Shown: positions 1-4,829 of the stretch, piece by piece
Layout: every line of letters begins with the position of its first letter
Position numbering within the stretch: the first letter of the stretch is position 1
Assembly (NCBI GenBank): GCA_021787175.1
Contig: JAJYMF010000257.1
Coordinates: 1 to 7,110 of the forward strand
Length of the DNA: 7,110 bases
DNA from: Pseudomonadota bacterium
Lineage (GTDB): Bacteria; Pseudomonadota; Gammaproteobacteria; Xanthomonadales; Rhodanobacteraceae
Direction of reading: 5' to 3'
Notes under the pieces: generated by a model
The model's database searches: none
Told to the model about the DNA's origin: nothing
The model's input: the letters and a program-made list of their open reading frames with translations, nothing else
Program-made: the position numbers and the translations under genes

Positions 1-237
1 CTGTGCGCCGGGCGTCTGCGCGCTGTTTGCGACGGCGGGGATCGCCGGCAGAGCGGGCGCCGGCTGCACCGAGGTCGTCGTTGCGGTCGCGGCCGGCGTG
101 GCGCTACCGGATGCGGGCGTCGTCGTCGTCGTCGCTGCGGGGATGGTCACCGGCGCGTAGTCCGTCTGCCACGTCGTCCACAGCAGGTAGGTCACAAACA
201 GCAGCGCAAAGACGAGGAACGTGCGCGTTTGGTTCAT
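1..237 (-). CDS. yidC: Membrane protein insertase YidC, N-terminal 79 codons (partial)
   Basis: YidC inserts and folds inner-membrane proteins, alone or with SecYEG. Only the N-terminus is here; the gene runs off the left edge. The start ATG is at 237-235. The protein begins MNQTRTFLVFALL and has one hydrophobic segment at about residues 6-24, the expected first membrane helix with its short cytoplasmic head. A low-complexity Thr/Ala/Pro linker follows (residues 31-79, with five consecutive ACG-encoded Thr at 36-40), leading to where the periplasmic domain should begin. The first helix and the position after rpmH and rnpA are typical of gammaproteobacterial YidC. The start is chosen by this family match; no clear Shine-Dalgarno sequence lies upstream. 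Gap to the rnpA stop is 62 bp, so it is probably in one operon with rnpA. The conserved insertase core lies outside the window, so the call rests on the N-terminus and context. Confidence 0.9.
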   Translation of the reverse strand, partial: MNQTRTFLVFALLFVTYLLWTTWQTDYAPVTIPAATTTTTPASGSATPAATATTTSVQPAPALPAIPAVANSAQTPGAQ

Positions 238-299
238 TGCGAGGTGGGTCCGGATGGGCGCCGAGGGCAGGCGGGAGGGCGCGGGACGACGGCGGGCGG

Positions 300-680
300 T
301 CAGCCTGCGATTGTGCCGGTCGGGGCTGCCGGCTTCAACGGCCGCAACCGCGGCCAGAGCCGGTCCAGTTCGGCGCGCAGGGCGGCGTTGTCGGCGCCGG
401 CGGCTTCGCTGCGCGCGATCACCAGCAGATCGAGCGGCGGCAGACTGGCGCGCATGCGCCGAAACGATTCGCGCAGCTGCCGCTTGATGCGATTGCGTTC
501 GACCGCGCGCTTCGACACCCGGCGCGAAACGGCCATCCCCAGTCGTGCGGTGGTGCCGGTGGCGGTCGCGTAGCGGATCAACACGTAGCGCCCGGCGAGG
601 CGACCCGGCGCATCGCGCAGGGCCAGAAAATCAGCGGCGCGGCGGAGCCGCGTCGCCCGCGGCAGGCCGACGTCGCTCAT
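300..680 (-). CDS. rnpA: Ribonuclease P protein component RnpA
   Basis: RnpA is the small basic protein subunit of RNase P. It binds the catalytic RNA and helps it recognise and cleave the 5' leader of precursor tRNAs. The 126-aa product carries the family signature RNRIKRQLRESFR at residues 62-74, preceded by the basic stretch SRRVSKRAVE (52-61). The N-terminal LRRAADF fits the substrate-contacting beginning of the fold. The length is slightly above the usual ~115-120 aa because of a Pro/Arg-rich C-terminal tail (about 108-126). The start ATG (680-678) lies only 8 bp after the rpmH stop and has no clear Shine-Dalgarno sequence. Translation is therefore probably coupled to rpmH (inference). 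It sits between rpmH and yidC as in most proteobacteria, but without the yidD gene usually found there. Confidence 0.97.
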   Translation of the reverse strand: MSDVGLPRATRLRRAADFLALRDAPGRLAGRYVLIRYATATGTTARLGMAVSRRVSKRAVERNRIKRQLRESFRRMRASLPPLDLLVIARSEAAGADNAALRAELDRLWPRLRPLKPAAPTGTIAG

Positions 681-688
681 CGGCGCGA

Positions 689-823
689 TTACGGGATCAG
701 ATGCTTGCGACCCTTGGCGCGGCGCGCCGAGAGGATCTTGCGGCCGTCGGCCGTCTTCATGCGGGCGCGGAAACCGTGCGTACGGGCGCGCTTGAGGTTG
801 CTGGGCTGAAAGGTGCGCTTCAT
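689..823 (-). CDS. rpmH: 50S ribosomal protein L34
   Basis: L34 is a tiny, very basic protein of the large ribosomal subunit that binds 23S rRNA. The 44-aa sequence starts MKRTFQPSNLKR and contains the hallmark HGFRARM (residues 16-22) and RRAKGRKHL (34-42), almost unchanged from other gammaproteobacteria. Length matches the family (44-46 aa). The ATG at 823-821 is preceded by GAGG (minus-strand reading of 833-836) at 9 nt spacing, a reasonable ribosome binding site. An in-frame upstream extension to 1102 exists, but it would run antisense through the dnaA 5' end and has no support. It is the first gene of the rpmH-rnpA-yidC unit, diverges from dnaA across a 151-bp spacer, and has a good sigma-70 type promoter. 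Confidence 0.98.
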   Translation of the reverse strand: MKRTFQPSNLKRARTHGFRARMKTADGRKILSARRAKGRKHLIP

Positions 824-850
824 GGCGTCTGACCTCGAAAAAGACTCGGG

Positions 851-880
851 ATTGTCGGGTCGCGACCGCCGTGCTGTCAA
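851..880 (-). promoter_or_regulatory. Sigma-70 type promoter for rpmH-rnpA-yidC
   Basis: Read on the minus strand, a perfect TTGACA -35 hexamer lies at 880-875. An 18-bp spacer separates it from GACAAT (856-851), which matches the TATAAT consensus at 4 of 6 positions. Transcription would begin about 20 nt before the rpmH start codon, leaving room for the GAGG ribosome binding site. This is the strongest promoter-like pair I found in the window and suits a ribosomal protein gene. The start site itself is inferred. Confidence 0.7.
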
Positions 881-912
881 GAATCCGCCGCTGCGGACCG
901 GCGCGGCGGGGC

Positions 913-921
913 TGCTACACT
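913..921 (+). promoter_or_regulatory. Extended -10 element, candidate dnaA promoter
   Basis: TGCTACACT fits the extended -10 form TGnTATAAT with two mismatches in the hexamer. A start near 928 would give a leader of roughly 47 nt before the dnaA ATG. At 17 bp spacing the -35 position (893-898, GCGGAC) is poor, so the TG extension would have to compensate. Almost the same word (TGTTACACTCG) occurs before gyrB. I see no DnaA box within one mismatch in 824-974, so direct DnaA autorepression at this promoter is not evident. Confidence 0.5.
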
Positions 922-933
922 CGTTTGTCCTGT

Positions 934-948
934 CGGCGCGCCGCGCCG
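934..948 (+). promoter_or_regulatory. GC-rich hairpin in the dnaA leader
   Basis: CGGCGCGCCGCGCCG is a mirror-complement sequence able to form a 6-bp all-GC stem (CGGCGC/GCGCCG) with a 3-nt loop. It is followed by TTTCT. If the 913-921 promoter is real, the hairpin falls in the first ~25 nt of the dnaA transcript. It could act as an attenuator or RNA-stability element, or be a chance product of GC-rich sequence. The T run is too short for a convincing terminator. Confidence 0.25.
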
Positions 949-974
949 TTTCTGCCCCACGGACCCTGCGAGCC

Positions 975-2297
975 ATGAGCACACTCTGGCAGCGCTGCCT
1001 TGAACGCCTGGACGGCGAACTCAGCGCGGAAGACCTGCATACCTGGTTGATGCCGCTGCAAGCCCTCGAGGACGGCGAAGGGCTGCGTCTGTATGCGCCC
1101 AACGCCTACACCGTGGATACGGTGCGGGCGCAATACCTGTCGCGCATCGGCGCGGTGCTGGAACATCTGGTCGGCCATCCGGTGCCGCTGCGCATGGAGG
1201 TCGGCAGTGCGCGGCCGCGGCCGCAGCGCGCCAGTGCGGTCGCAGCCGCGGCGCCAGCAGCCCATGAGCCGGAGTTCGAGCACAACCTCGATCCCAACTA
1301 CACGTTCGACACCTTCGTCGAGGGCAGGTCCAACCAGCTGGGCAAGGCCGCGGCGATGCAGGTGGCGCAGAATCCGGGCCATGCCTACAACCCGTTGCTG
1401 CTGTATGGCGGCACCGGCCTCGGCAAGACGCACCTGATGCACGCAGCCGGCAACCTGATCCGCAACCACAAGCCGGGCACCAAGGTGCTCTACCTGCGTT
1501 CGGAGCAGTTCGTCGGCTCGATGATCGAGGCCCTGCGCACCAAGAACATGGACGACTTCAAGCGCCGCTTCCGTTCGGTCGACGCGCTGCTGATCGACGA
1601 CATCCAGTTTTTCGCCGGCAAGAACACCACCCAGGAAGAGTTCTTCCACACCTTCAACACGCTGTTCGACGGCAAGCAGCAGATCATCCTCACCTGCGAC
1701 CGCTACCCCAAGGAAGTCGAGAACCTCGAACCGCGGCTAAAGTCGCGCCTAGGCTGGGGGTTGTCCGTGGCGATCGAGCCGCCTGACTTCGAGACCCGGG
1801 CGGCGATCCTGCTGGCCAAGGCCCACGGCAAGGGCATGGCGCTGCCGGAGGACGTCGCCCTGCTGCTGGCGCGGCGCATCCGCTCCAACGTGCGCGATCT
1901 CGAAGGCGCGTTGAACACGCTGGCCGCGCGCGCCAATTTCTTTGCCCGTCCGATCACCCTCGAGTTCGCCCAGGAAACCCTGCGCGACCTGCTTTCGGTG
2001 CACCAGCTCGCGGTGACGGTACCCAACATCCAGAAGACGGTCGCCGACTATTACCAGGTGCGCCTGTCGGATCTGCTGTCCAAGCGCCGCGTGCGCTCGC
2101 TGGCGCGGCCGCGGCAACTGGCGATGACGCTGGCCAAGGACCTGACCGAGCACAGCCTGCCGGAAATCGGCGAGGCCTTCGGCGGTCGCGATCACACCAC
2201 GGTGATGCATGCCTGCAAGACCATCCGCAGTCTCTGCGACAGCGATGCACGGATGCGTCAGGATTGGGACAAATTGATCCGTATACTCACCGGGTAA
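975..2297 (+). CDS. dnaA: Chromosomal replication initiator protein DnaA
   Basis: DnaA is the AAA+ ATPase that binds DnaA boxes at oriC, melts the duplex and recruits DnaB helicase. The 440-aa protein shows all four domains. Domain I is at about 1-75 (MSTLWQRCLERL...LHTWLMPLQA). Domain II is a short Ala/Pro/Arg-rich linker (about 76-105), which explains a length below E. coli's 467 aa. Domain III has Walker A GGTGLGKT (145-152), Walker B LLIDDIQF (205-212) and the EPRLKSRLGWGL segment (252-263) carrying the box VII/arginine-finger region. Domain IV is the DNA-binding helix-turn-helix with SKRRVRSLARPRQLAM (369-384) and FGGRDHTTVMHACKTI (402-417). The ATG at 975 is chosen because homologous DnaA proteins begin there; an open frame continues upstream 54 codons but is unlike DnaA and covers the promoter region. 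The ribosome binding site is weak (GCGAG just upstream). dnaN follows after the presumed origin. Confidence 0.99.
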   Translation: MSTLWQRCLERLDGELSAEDLHTWLMPLQALEDGEGLRLYAPNAYTVDTVRAQYLSRIGAVLEHLVGHPVPLRMEVGSARPRPQRASAVAAAAPAAHEPEFEHNLDPNYTFDTFVEGRSNQLGKAAAMQVAQNPGHAYNPLLLYGGTGLGKTHLMHAAGNLIRNHKPGTKVLYLRSEQFVGSMIEALRTKNMDDFKRRFRSVDALLIDDIQFFAGKNTTQEEFFHTFNTLFDGKQQIILTCDRYPKEVENLEPRLKSRLGWGLSVAIEPPDFETRAAILLAKAHGKGMALPEDVALLLARRIRSNVRDLEGALNTLAARANFFARPITLEFAQETLRDLLSVHQLAVTVPNIQKTVADYYQVRLSDLLSKRRVRSLARPRQLAMTLAKDLTEHSLPEIGEAFGGRDHTTVMHACKTIRSLCDSDARMRQDWDKLIRILTG

Positions 2298-2301
2298 AAC
2301 C

Positions 2302-2310
2302 TGTGGACAA
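2302..2310 (-). promoter_or_regulatory. DnaA box TTGTCCACA (one mismatch)
   Basis: The minus-strand sequence TTGTCCACA differs from TTATCCACA at position 3. It begins 4 bp after the dnaA stop codon and is the only box of the four in reverse orientation. Confidence 0.7.
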
Positions 2311-2336
2311 GTCATGGGGATGTTGGAGCGGCAAAG

Positions 2337-2345
2337 TTATCCACA
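2337..2345 (+). promoter_or_regulatory. DnaA box TTATCCACA (perfect consensus)
   Basis: This is an exact match to the high-affinity DnaA 9-mer and the only perfect copy in the spacer. It is the likely anchoring site for DnaA on the left side of the AT-rich core. Confidence 0.88.
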
Positions 2346-2380
2346 GAGTACGCACGGGTCAGGAGCCTGCTTTCAAGCGC

Positions 2381-2427
2381 AAAGAGAACATACAAGTTAT
2401 TGAATGCATTATAGAAAAAGGCCTTTT
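2381..2427. other. AT-rich candidate DNA-unwinding element
   Basis: By hand count 34 of 47 bases are A or T, against a GC-rich background. The segment contains two palindromes, AATGCATT (2403-2410) and AAAAGGCCTTTT (2416-2427). It lies between the left and right DnaA-box pairs and ends 4 bp before the box at 2432. I do not find the E. coli-type GATC-containing 13-mers. TATAGA at 2410-2415 could also act as a -10 for dnaN, but I see no matching -35. Confidence 0.6.
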
Positions 2428-2431
2428 CCGC

Positions 2432-2440
2432 TTATCCACC
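2432..2440 (+). promoter_or_regulatory. DnaA box TTATCCACC (one mismatch)
   Basis: It differs from TTATCCACA only at the last base. It has the same orientation as the perfect box 95 bp upstream and sits right beside the AT-rich core. Confidence 0.7.
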
Positions 2441-2467
2441 GGGCCAGCAACAGCTACCCGCTCTTCT

Positions 2468-2476
2468 TTATCAACA
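2468..2476 (+). promoter_or_regulatory. Weak DnaA box TTATCAACA (one mismatch)
   Basis: The mismatch is C to A at position 6, a core position, so binding is probably weaker than at the other boxes. It starts 36 bp after the box at 2432 and 31 bp before the dnaN start codon. Confidence 0.5.
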
Positions 2477-2498
2477 TAGCACTGGAACAGGACGCGCC

Positions 2499-3599
2499 AT
2501 GCGATTCAGCATCCAACGAGAAGCCCTGCTCAAACCCCTGCAGCAGGTGGTCGGGGTCGTCGAGCGTCGGCAAACCCTGCCGGTCCTGTCCAACCTTCTG
2601 GTCCAGATCCGTGGCGATCGCTTGGCCTTGACGGCAACGGACCTCGAGGTCGAGATGGTCGCCGAAACCGAGGTGCTGCAGCCGGTGGCGGGCGAGATCA
2701 CTCTGCCGGCGCGCAAGTTCTTCGACATCGTGCGCGCGCTGCCGGACGGTCTGCGCATCGAGCTCAAGCTCAACGGTGATCGCGCCGCACTGAGCGCAGG
2801 GCGCAGCCGGTACACGCTGGCCACCTTGCCGGCAGGCGAGTTTCCGACCCTGGACGCCATCGATGTGGTTGAGCGCGTGCAGCTGCAGGAGTCCGCGTTG
2901 AAGGCTTTGATGGACCGTACCGCCTTCGCGATGGCCAACCAGGATGTCCGCTACTACCTCAACGGCATGCTGCTGGATTTGCGCGAAAACGGCCTGCGCT
3001 GCGTCGCCACCGATGGCCATCGCCTGGCCATGGCAGAGACGGGTCTGTCCACGGGGGCGACCACCCGGAGGCAGATCATTCTTCCGCGCAAGGGCGTGAT
3101 GGAACTGGGCGGTCTGCTCGAATCCGGCGACGCGGCGGTGGAACTCGAGGTGGCGCGCAATCATGTCCGCGTGCGCCGCGGCGACGTCGTGTTTACCTCC
3201 AAGCTGATCGACGGCCGGTTCCCCGATTACGAGGCAGTGCTTCCGATCGGGGCCGACAAGACCGCCGAGCTGGACCGCGACGCGCTGCGTGCGGCGCTGC
3301 AGCGGGCCGCCATCCTGTCGAACGAGAAATACCGCGGCGTTAAGCTGGAGCTCAATCCCGGCAAGCTGCGCATCGTGGCCCACAATCCCGAGCAGGAGGA
3401 GGCCGTGGAGGAGATCGAGGCGGACACCGCGATCAGCGATCTCGCCGTCGGTTTCAATGTCGGCTATCTGCTGGATGCTCTGGGCGCGTTGCGCAGTGAG
3501 CGGGTGCGCCTGAATCTGCGCGATGCCCAGTCGAGCTGCCTGATCCAAAGCGTTCCCGACGAGCAGGCCCGTCACGTGGTCATGCCGTTGCGCCTCTGA
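2499..3599 (+). CDS. dnaN: DNA polymerase III beta subunit (sliding clamp) DnaN
   Basis: DnaN dimerises into a ring around DNA. It tethers the Pol III core and many other proteins such as repair polymerases, MutS and Hda through a hydrophobic pocket. The product is 366 aa, identical in length to the E. coli protein, with three repeated clamp domains of about 120 aa. Visible markers are MRFSIQREALLKPLQ at the start, CVATDGHRLA (168-177) contributing to the peptide-binding cleft, KLIDGRFPDY (235-244), NVGYLLDAL (320-328) and the terminal HVVMPLRL (359-366), whose Met and Arg also line the cleft. The ATG is preceded by AGGA (2489-2492) at 6 nt spacing. It lies 201 bp after dnaA with oriC between, so it may be read from dnaA or from a promoter in the spacer. 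A hairpin follows it. Confidence 0.99.
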   Translation: MRFSIQREALLKPLQQVVGVVERRQTLPVLSNLLVQIRGDRLALTATDLEVEMVAETEVLQPVAGEITLPARKFFDIVRALPDGLRIELKLNGDRAALSAGRSRYTLATLPAGEFPTLDAIDVVERVQLQESALKALMDRTAFAMANQDVRYYLNGMLLDLRENGLRCVATDGHRLAMAETGLSTGATTRRQIILPRKGVMELGGLLESGDAAVELEVARNHVRVRRGDVVFTSKLIDGRFPDYEAVLPIGADKTAELDRDALRAALQRAAILSNEKYRGVKLELNPGKLRIVAHNPEQEEAVEEIEADTAISDLAVGFNVGYLLDALGALRSERVRLNLRDAQSSCLIQSVPDEQARHVVMPLRL

Positions 3600-3623
3600 T
3601 CGCGTCCGCGACGGAGCCCCTTC

Positions 3624-3655
3624 AGCGCCGAGCCGGCATCATGCGGCTCGGCGCT
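3624..3655 (+). terminator. Strong hairpin between dnaN and recF (terminator or attenuator)
   Basis: AGCGCCGAGCC (3624-3634) and GGCTCGGCGCT (3645-3655) are perfect inverted repeats. With the flanking G3635-C3644 pair they form a 12-bp, very GC-rich stem with an 8-nt loop. TTTCCT ends at 3660, giving a short, imperfect T tract. The hairpin begins 25 bp after the dnaN stop and ends 15 nt before the recF ATG. It could end part of the dnaN transcript, lower recF expression, or protect the dnaN mRNA 3' end. Partial rather than complete termination seems likely, because I see no good recF promoter downstream of it. Confidence 0.6.
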
Positions 3656-3670
3656 TTCCTGTGAGCCGCC

Positions 3671-4741
3671 ATGCAGCTGGTCCGCCTGGTCATCGACGAT
3701 CTGCGCTGCTTTCAGCACCTCGACGTGGCACTACGGTCCGGGATCAATGCCTTTGTCGGCGGCAATGGTGCGGGCAAGACCTCGCTGCTGGAAGCCGCGT
3801 ATGTGCTCTCGCACGGGCGTTCGTTTCGTGCCGGGGCAGCCGAGGCGCTGCTCCGCCGGAGCGCAACCGCCTGGACCGTGCATGCCGAAATTCGCCACGC
3901 CACAGGGCAAGTGCAGCTTCTGGGCTTGACCCGTGACGCCGAAGGGTGGCGGGCACGAGTGGATGGTCAGCCGGTGGCGACCCTGGCAGCGATGATAGGG
4001 CACTGCGCTGTCATCTGTTTCGAGCCGGGCAGCCACGCCCTGATCGCCGGTCCGGCCGAGGAGCGGCGCCGCTTCCTCGATTGGGGCGTGTTCCACGTGG
4101 AACACGACTTTCAGCCCGTCTGGCGGCGCTATCGGCGCGCCTTGCGCCAGCGCAACGCTTTGCTACGCGGAATGGGGGAAGCGGACGACCATGCGCCGTG
4201 GGAACAGGAGTTGGCCCAGCAGGCGGAGTCTCTCGATGGTCTGCGGCGACGCTATCTGGATGCACTCGAACCCCTGCTCGCAGACCTGTGCGGCGCTTTG
4301 ATCCCCGAACTGGGTGCGCCGATTCTGCACTACCGTCGGGGCTGGCCCGCCGAGGAGCCGCTGGATTCGGTTCTGAGGGGCTCGCGGGCTCGTGATCAGG
4401 CGCTGGGGCATACGCGCGCCGGGCCGCACCGGGCCGATTGGTCGCTGACATTTCCGGCCGCACCGTCGCGGGCGCAGCTGTCGCGCGGGCAAGCCAAACT
4501 GTCCGCGCTGTCCTGCTTGCTGGCCCAGGCGGATCTGCACGATCAGCGCACCGGCGATGCGGCGGTGCTGTGCATGGATGATCTGGCCTCCGAACTGGAT
4601 GCCGCCCATCTCGATGCGGTCGTCGATCGATTGTGCGGGCGTGCGACGCACGTGCTGCCCACCGGCACGACCCTGGCGCCGGCGCTGGCCGGCGCGGCAA
4701 CGGTGTTCCACGTGGAACACGGAGCAGTTCATCCGGTCTGA
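3671..4741 (+). CDS. recF: DNA replication/repair protein RecF
   Basis: RecF is an SMC-like/ABC ATPase that, with RecO and RecR, helps load RecA at single-strand gaps and stalled forks. The 356-aa product (E. coli 357) has Walker A GGNGAGKT (30-37), FEPGSH (117-122), the conserved RRRFLDWGVFHVEH stretch (132-145), the ABC signature LSRGQAK (270-276), and Walker B with D-loop VLCMDDLASELD (299-310). The ATG at 3671 gives the standard N-terminus MQLVRLVIDDLRCF. The ribosome binding site is weak (GTGAG, 3661-3665). A strong hairpin ends 15 nt upstream, so expression is probably low, as is usual for recF. Unusually, two identical palindromes with parS sequence lie in the gene. Both are read in the same frame as VFHVEH (residues 140-145 and 345-350), exactly 205 codons apart. 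gyrB follows after 88 bp. Confidence 0.98.
   Translation: MQLVRLVIDDLRCFQHLDVALRSGINAFVGGNGAGKTSLLEAAYVLSHGRSFRAGAAEALLRRSATAWTVHAEIRHATGQVQLLGLTRDAEGWRARVDGQPVATLAAMIGHCAVICFEPGSHALIAGPAEERRRFLDWGVFHVEHDFQPVWRRYRRALRQRNALLRGMGEADDHAPWEQELAQQAESLDGLRRRYLDALEPLLADLCGALIPELGAPILHYRRGWPAEEPLDSVLRGSRARDQALGHTRAGPHRADWSLTFPAAPSRAQLSRGQAKLSALSCLLAQADLHDQRTGDAAVLCMDDLASELDAAHLDAVVDRLCGRATHVLPTGTTLAPALAGAATVFHVEHGAVHPV
4087..4106. promoter_or_regulatory. parS centromere-like site 1 (inside recF)
   Basis: The 16-bp core TGTTCCACGTGGAACA (4089-4104) is a perfect palindrome, and flanking bases extend the symmetry to 20 bp. It matches the Bacillus consensus TGTTNCACGTGAAACA except for the G that keeps the two arms symmetrical, and it has the TGTTCCACGTGGAAC form known from pseudomonads. 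ParB binds such sites and spreads on the DNA to organise origin segregation with ParA. It is about 1.6-1.8 kb from the candidate oriC, a typical distance. The ParAB genes are not in this window. Confidence 0.88.
4703..4720. promoter_or_regulatory. parS centromere-like site 2 (3' end of recF)
   Basis: This is an identical copy of the 16-bp core TGTTCCACGTGGAACA (4704-4719), symmetric over 18 bp. Its centre is 615 bp from the centre of the first copy. It encodes VFHVEH in the conserved RecF C-terminus and lies about 125 bp before gyrB, overlapping no promoter element that I can see. Confidence 0.88.
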
Positions 4742-4766
4742 GCGGTCTGCGCGCCGAGGGCGCCCC

Positions 4767-4775
4767 TGTTACACT
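4767..4775 (+). promoter_or_regulatory. Extended -10 element, candidate gyrB promoter
   Basis: TGTTACACT in the 88-bp recF-gyrB spacer fits TGnTATAAT with two hexamer mismatches and is followed by CG, as in the dnaA element. A start near 4782 would leave a leader of about 48 nt. The -35 position is poor (CTGCGC at 17 bp spacing). A small GC hairpin, GCGCC-GAG-GGCGC (4751-4763), lies between the -35 position and the -10. An own promoter would let gyrB be expressed well above recF. Control by supercoiling is known for gyrB in other bacteria but cannot be read here. Confidence 0.5.
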
Positions 4776-4829
4776 CGTGAGCTTGATTTGCGCCGCCAGC
4801 CGCGGTCGCGCCCATCTTCTTGGAAGCGC

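Larger units (their letters stand above)
2298..2498. other. Candidate chromosomal replication origin (oriC)
   Basis: This 201-bp gene-free spacer between dnaA and dnaN has four DnaA-box sequences: 2302-2310 (minus), then 2337-2345, 2432-2440 and 2468-2476 (plus). They surround a markedly AT-rich core in an otherwise GC-rich window. The boxes form two pairs, with starts 35 and 36 bp apart, flanking the core. No GATC occurs, so enterobacterial Dam/SeqA-type control is not expected. The rpmH-dnaA spacer, the alternative origin site used by pseudomonads, lacks recognisable boxes. If this is the origin, dnaA lies on the leftward replichore and is transcribed head-on to that fork. Function is inferred from architecture only. 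Confidence 0.85.

Noticed and set aside
119..133. A five-unit GTC trinucleotide repeat as a phase-variable tract
   Set aside because: It is a short in-frame run encoding five Thr in the YidC linker. Length changes would not shift the frame, and five units are unremarkable.
3..809. A 268-codon plus-strand frame opposite yidC, rnpA and rpmH
   Set aside because: The opposite strand encodes three recognisable conserved genes; this translation is Arg/Ala-rich shadow sequence.
813..974. A 54-codon in-frame N-terminal extension of dnaA
   Set aside because: It would overlap the start of rpmH and cover the divergent promoters, and it bears no resemblance to DnaA. Family members begin at the ATG at 975.
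824..974. The rpmH-dnaA spacer as the replication origin, as in pseudomonads
   Set aside because: I find no DnaA box within one mismatch and no AT-rich core; the spacer looks like a divergent promoter region only.
2454..3575. A 373-codon minus-strand frame opposite dnaN
   Set aside because: It is antisense to almost all of dnaN, has low-complexity composition and no motif, and would cover the edge of oriC.
3570..3580. Other CACGTG hexamers (near 3573, 4649, 5508 and 6989) as further parS sites
   Set aside because: Only the central six bases match; the TGTTC/GAACA arms are absent, so they are chance GC-rich hexamers.
975..3599. A G/C skew switch between dnaA and dnaN as evidence for the origin position
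   Set aside because: In six sampled 60-base rows each, I counted 94 G/128 C in dnaA and 128 G/114 C in dnaN, which looks like a flip. Sampled gyrB rows on the same side as dnaN again show C above G. Codon and protein composition could therefore explain it, and a whole-chromosome skew is needed.
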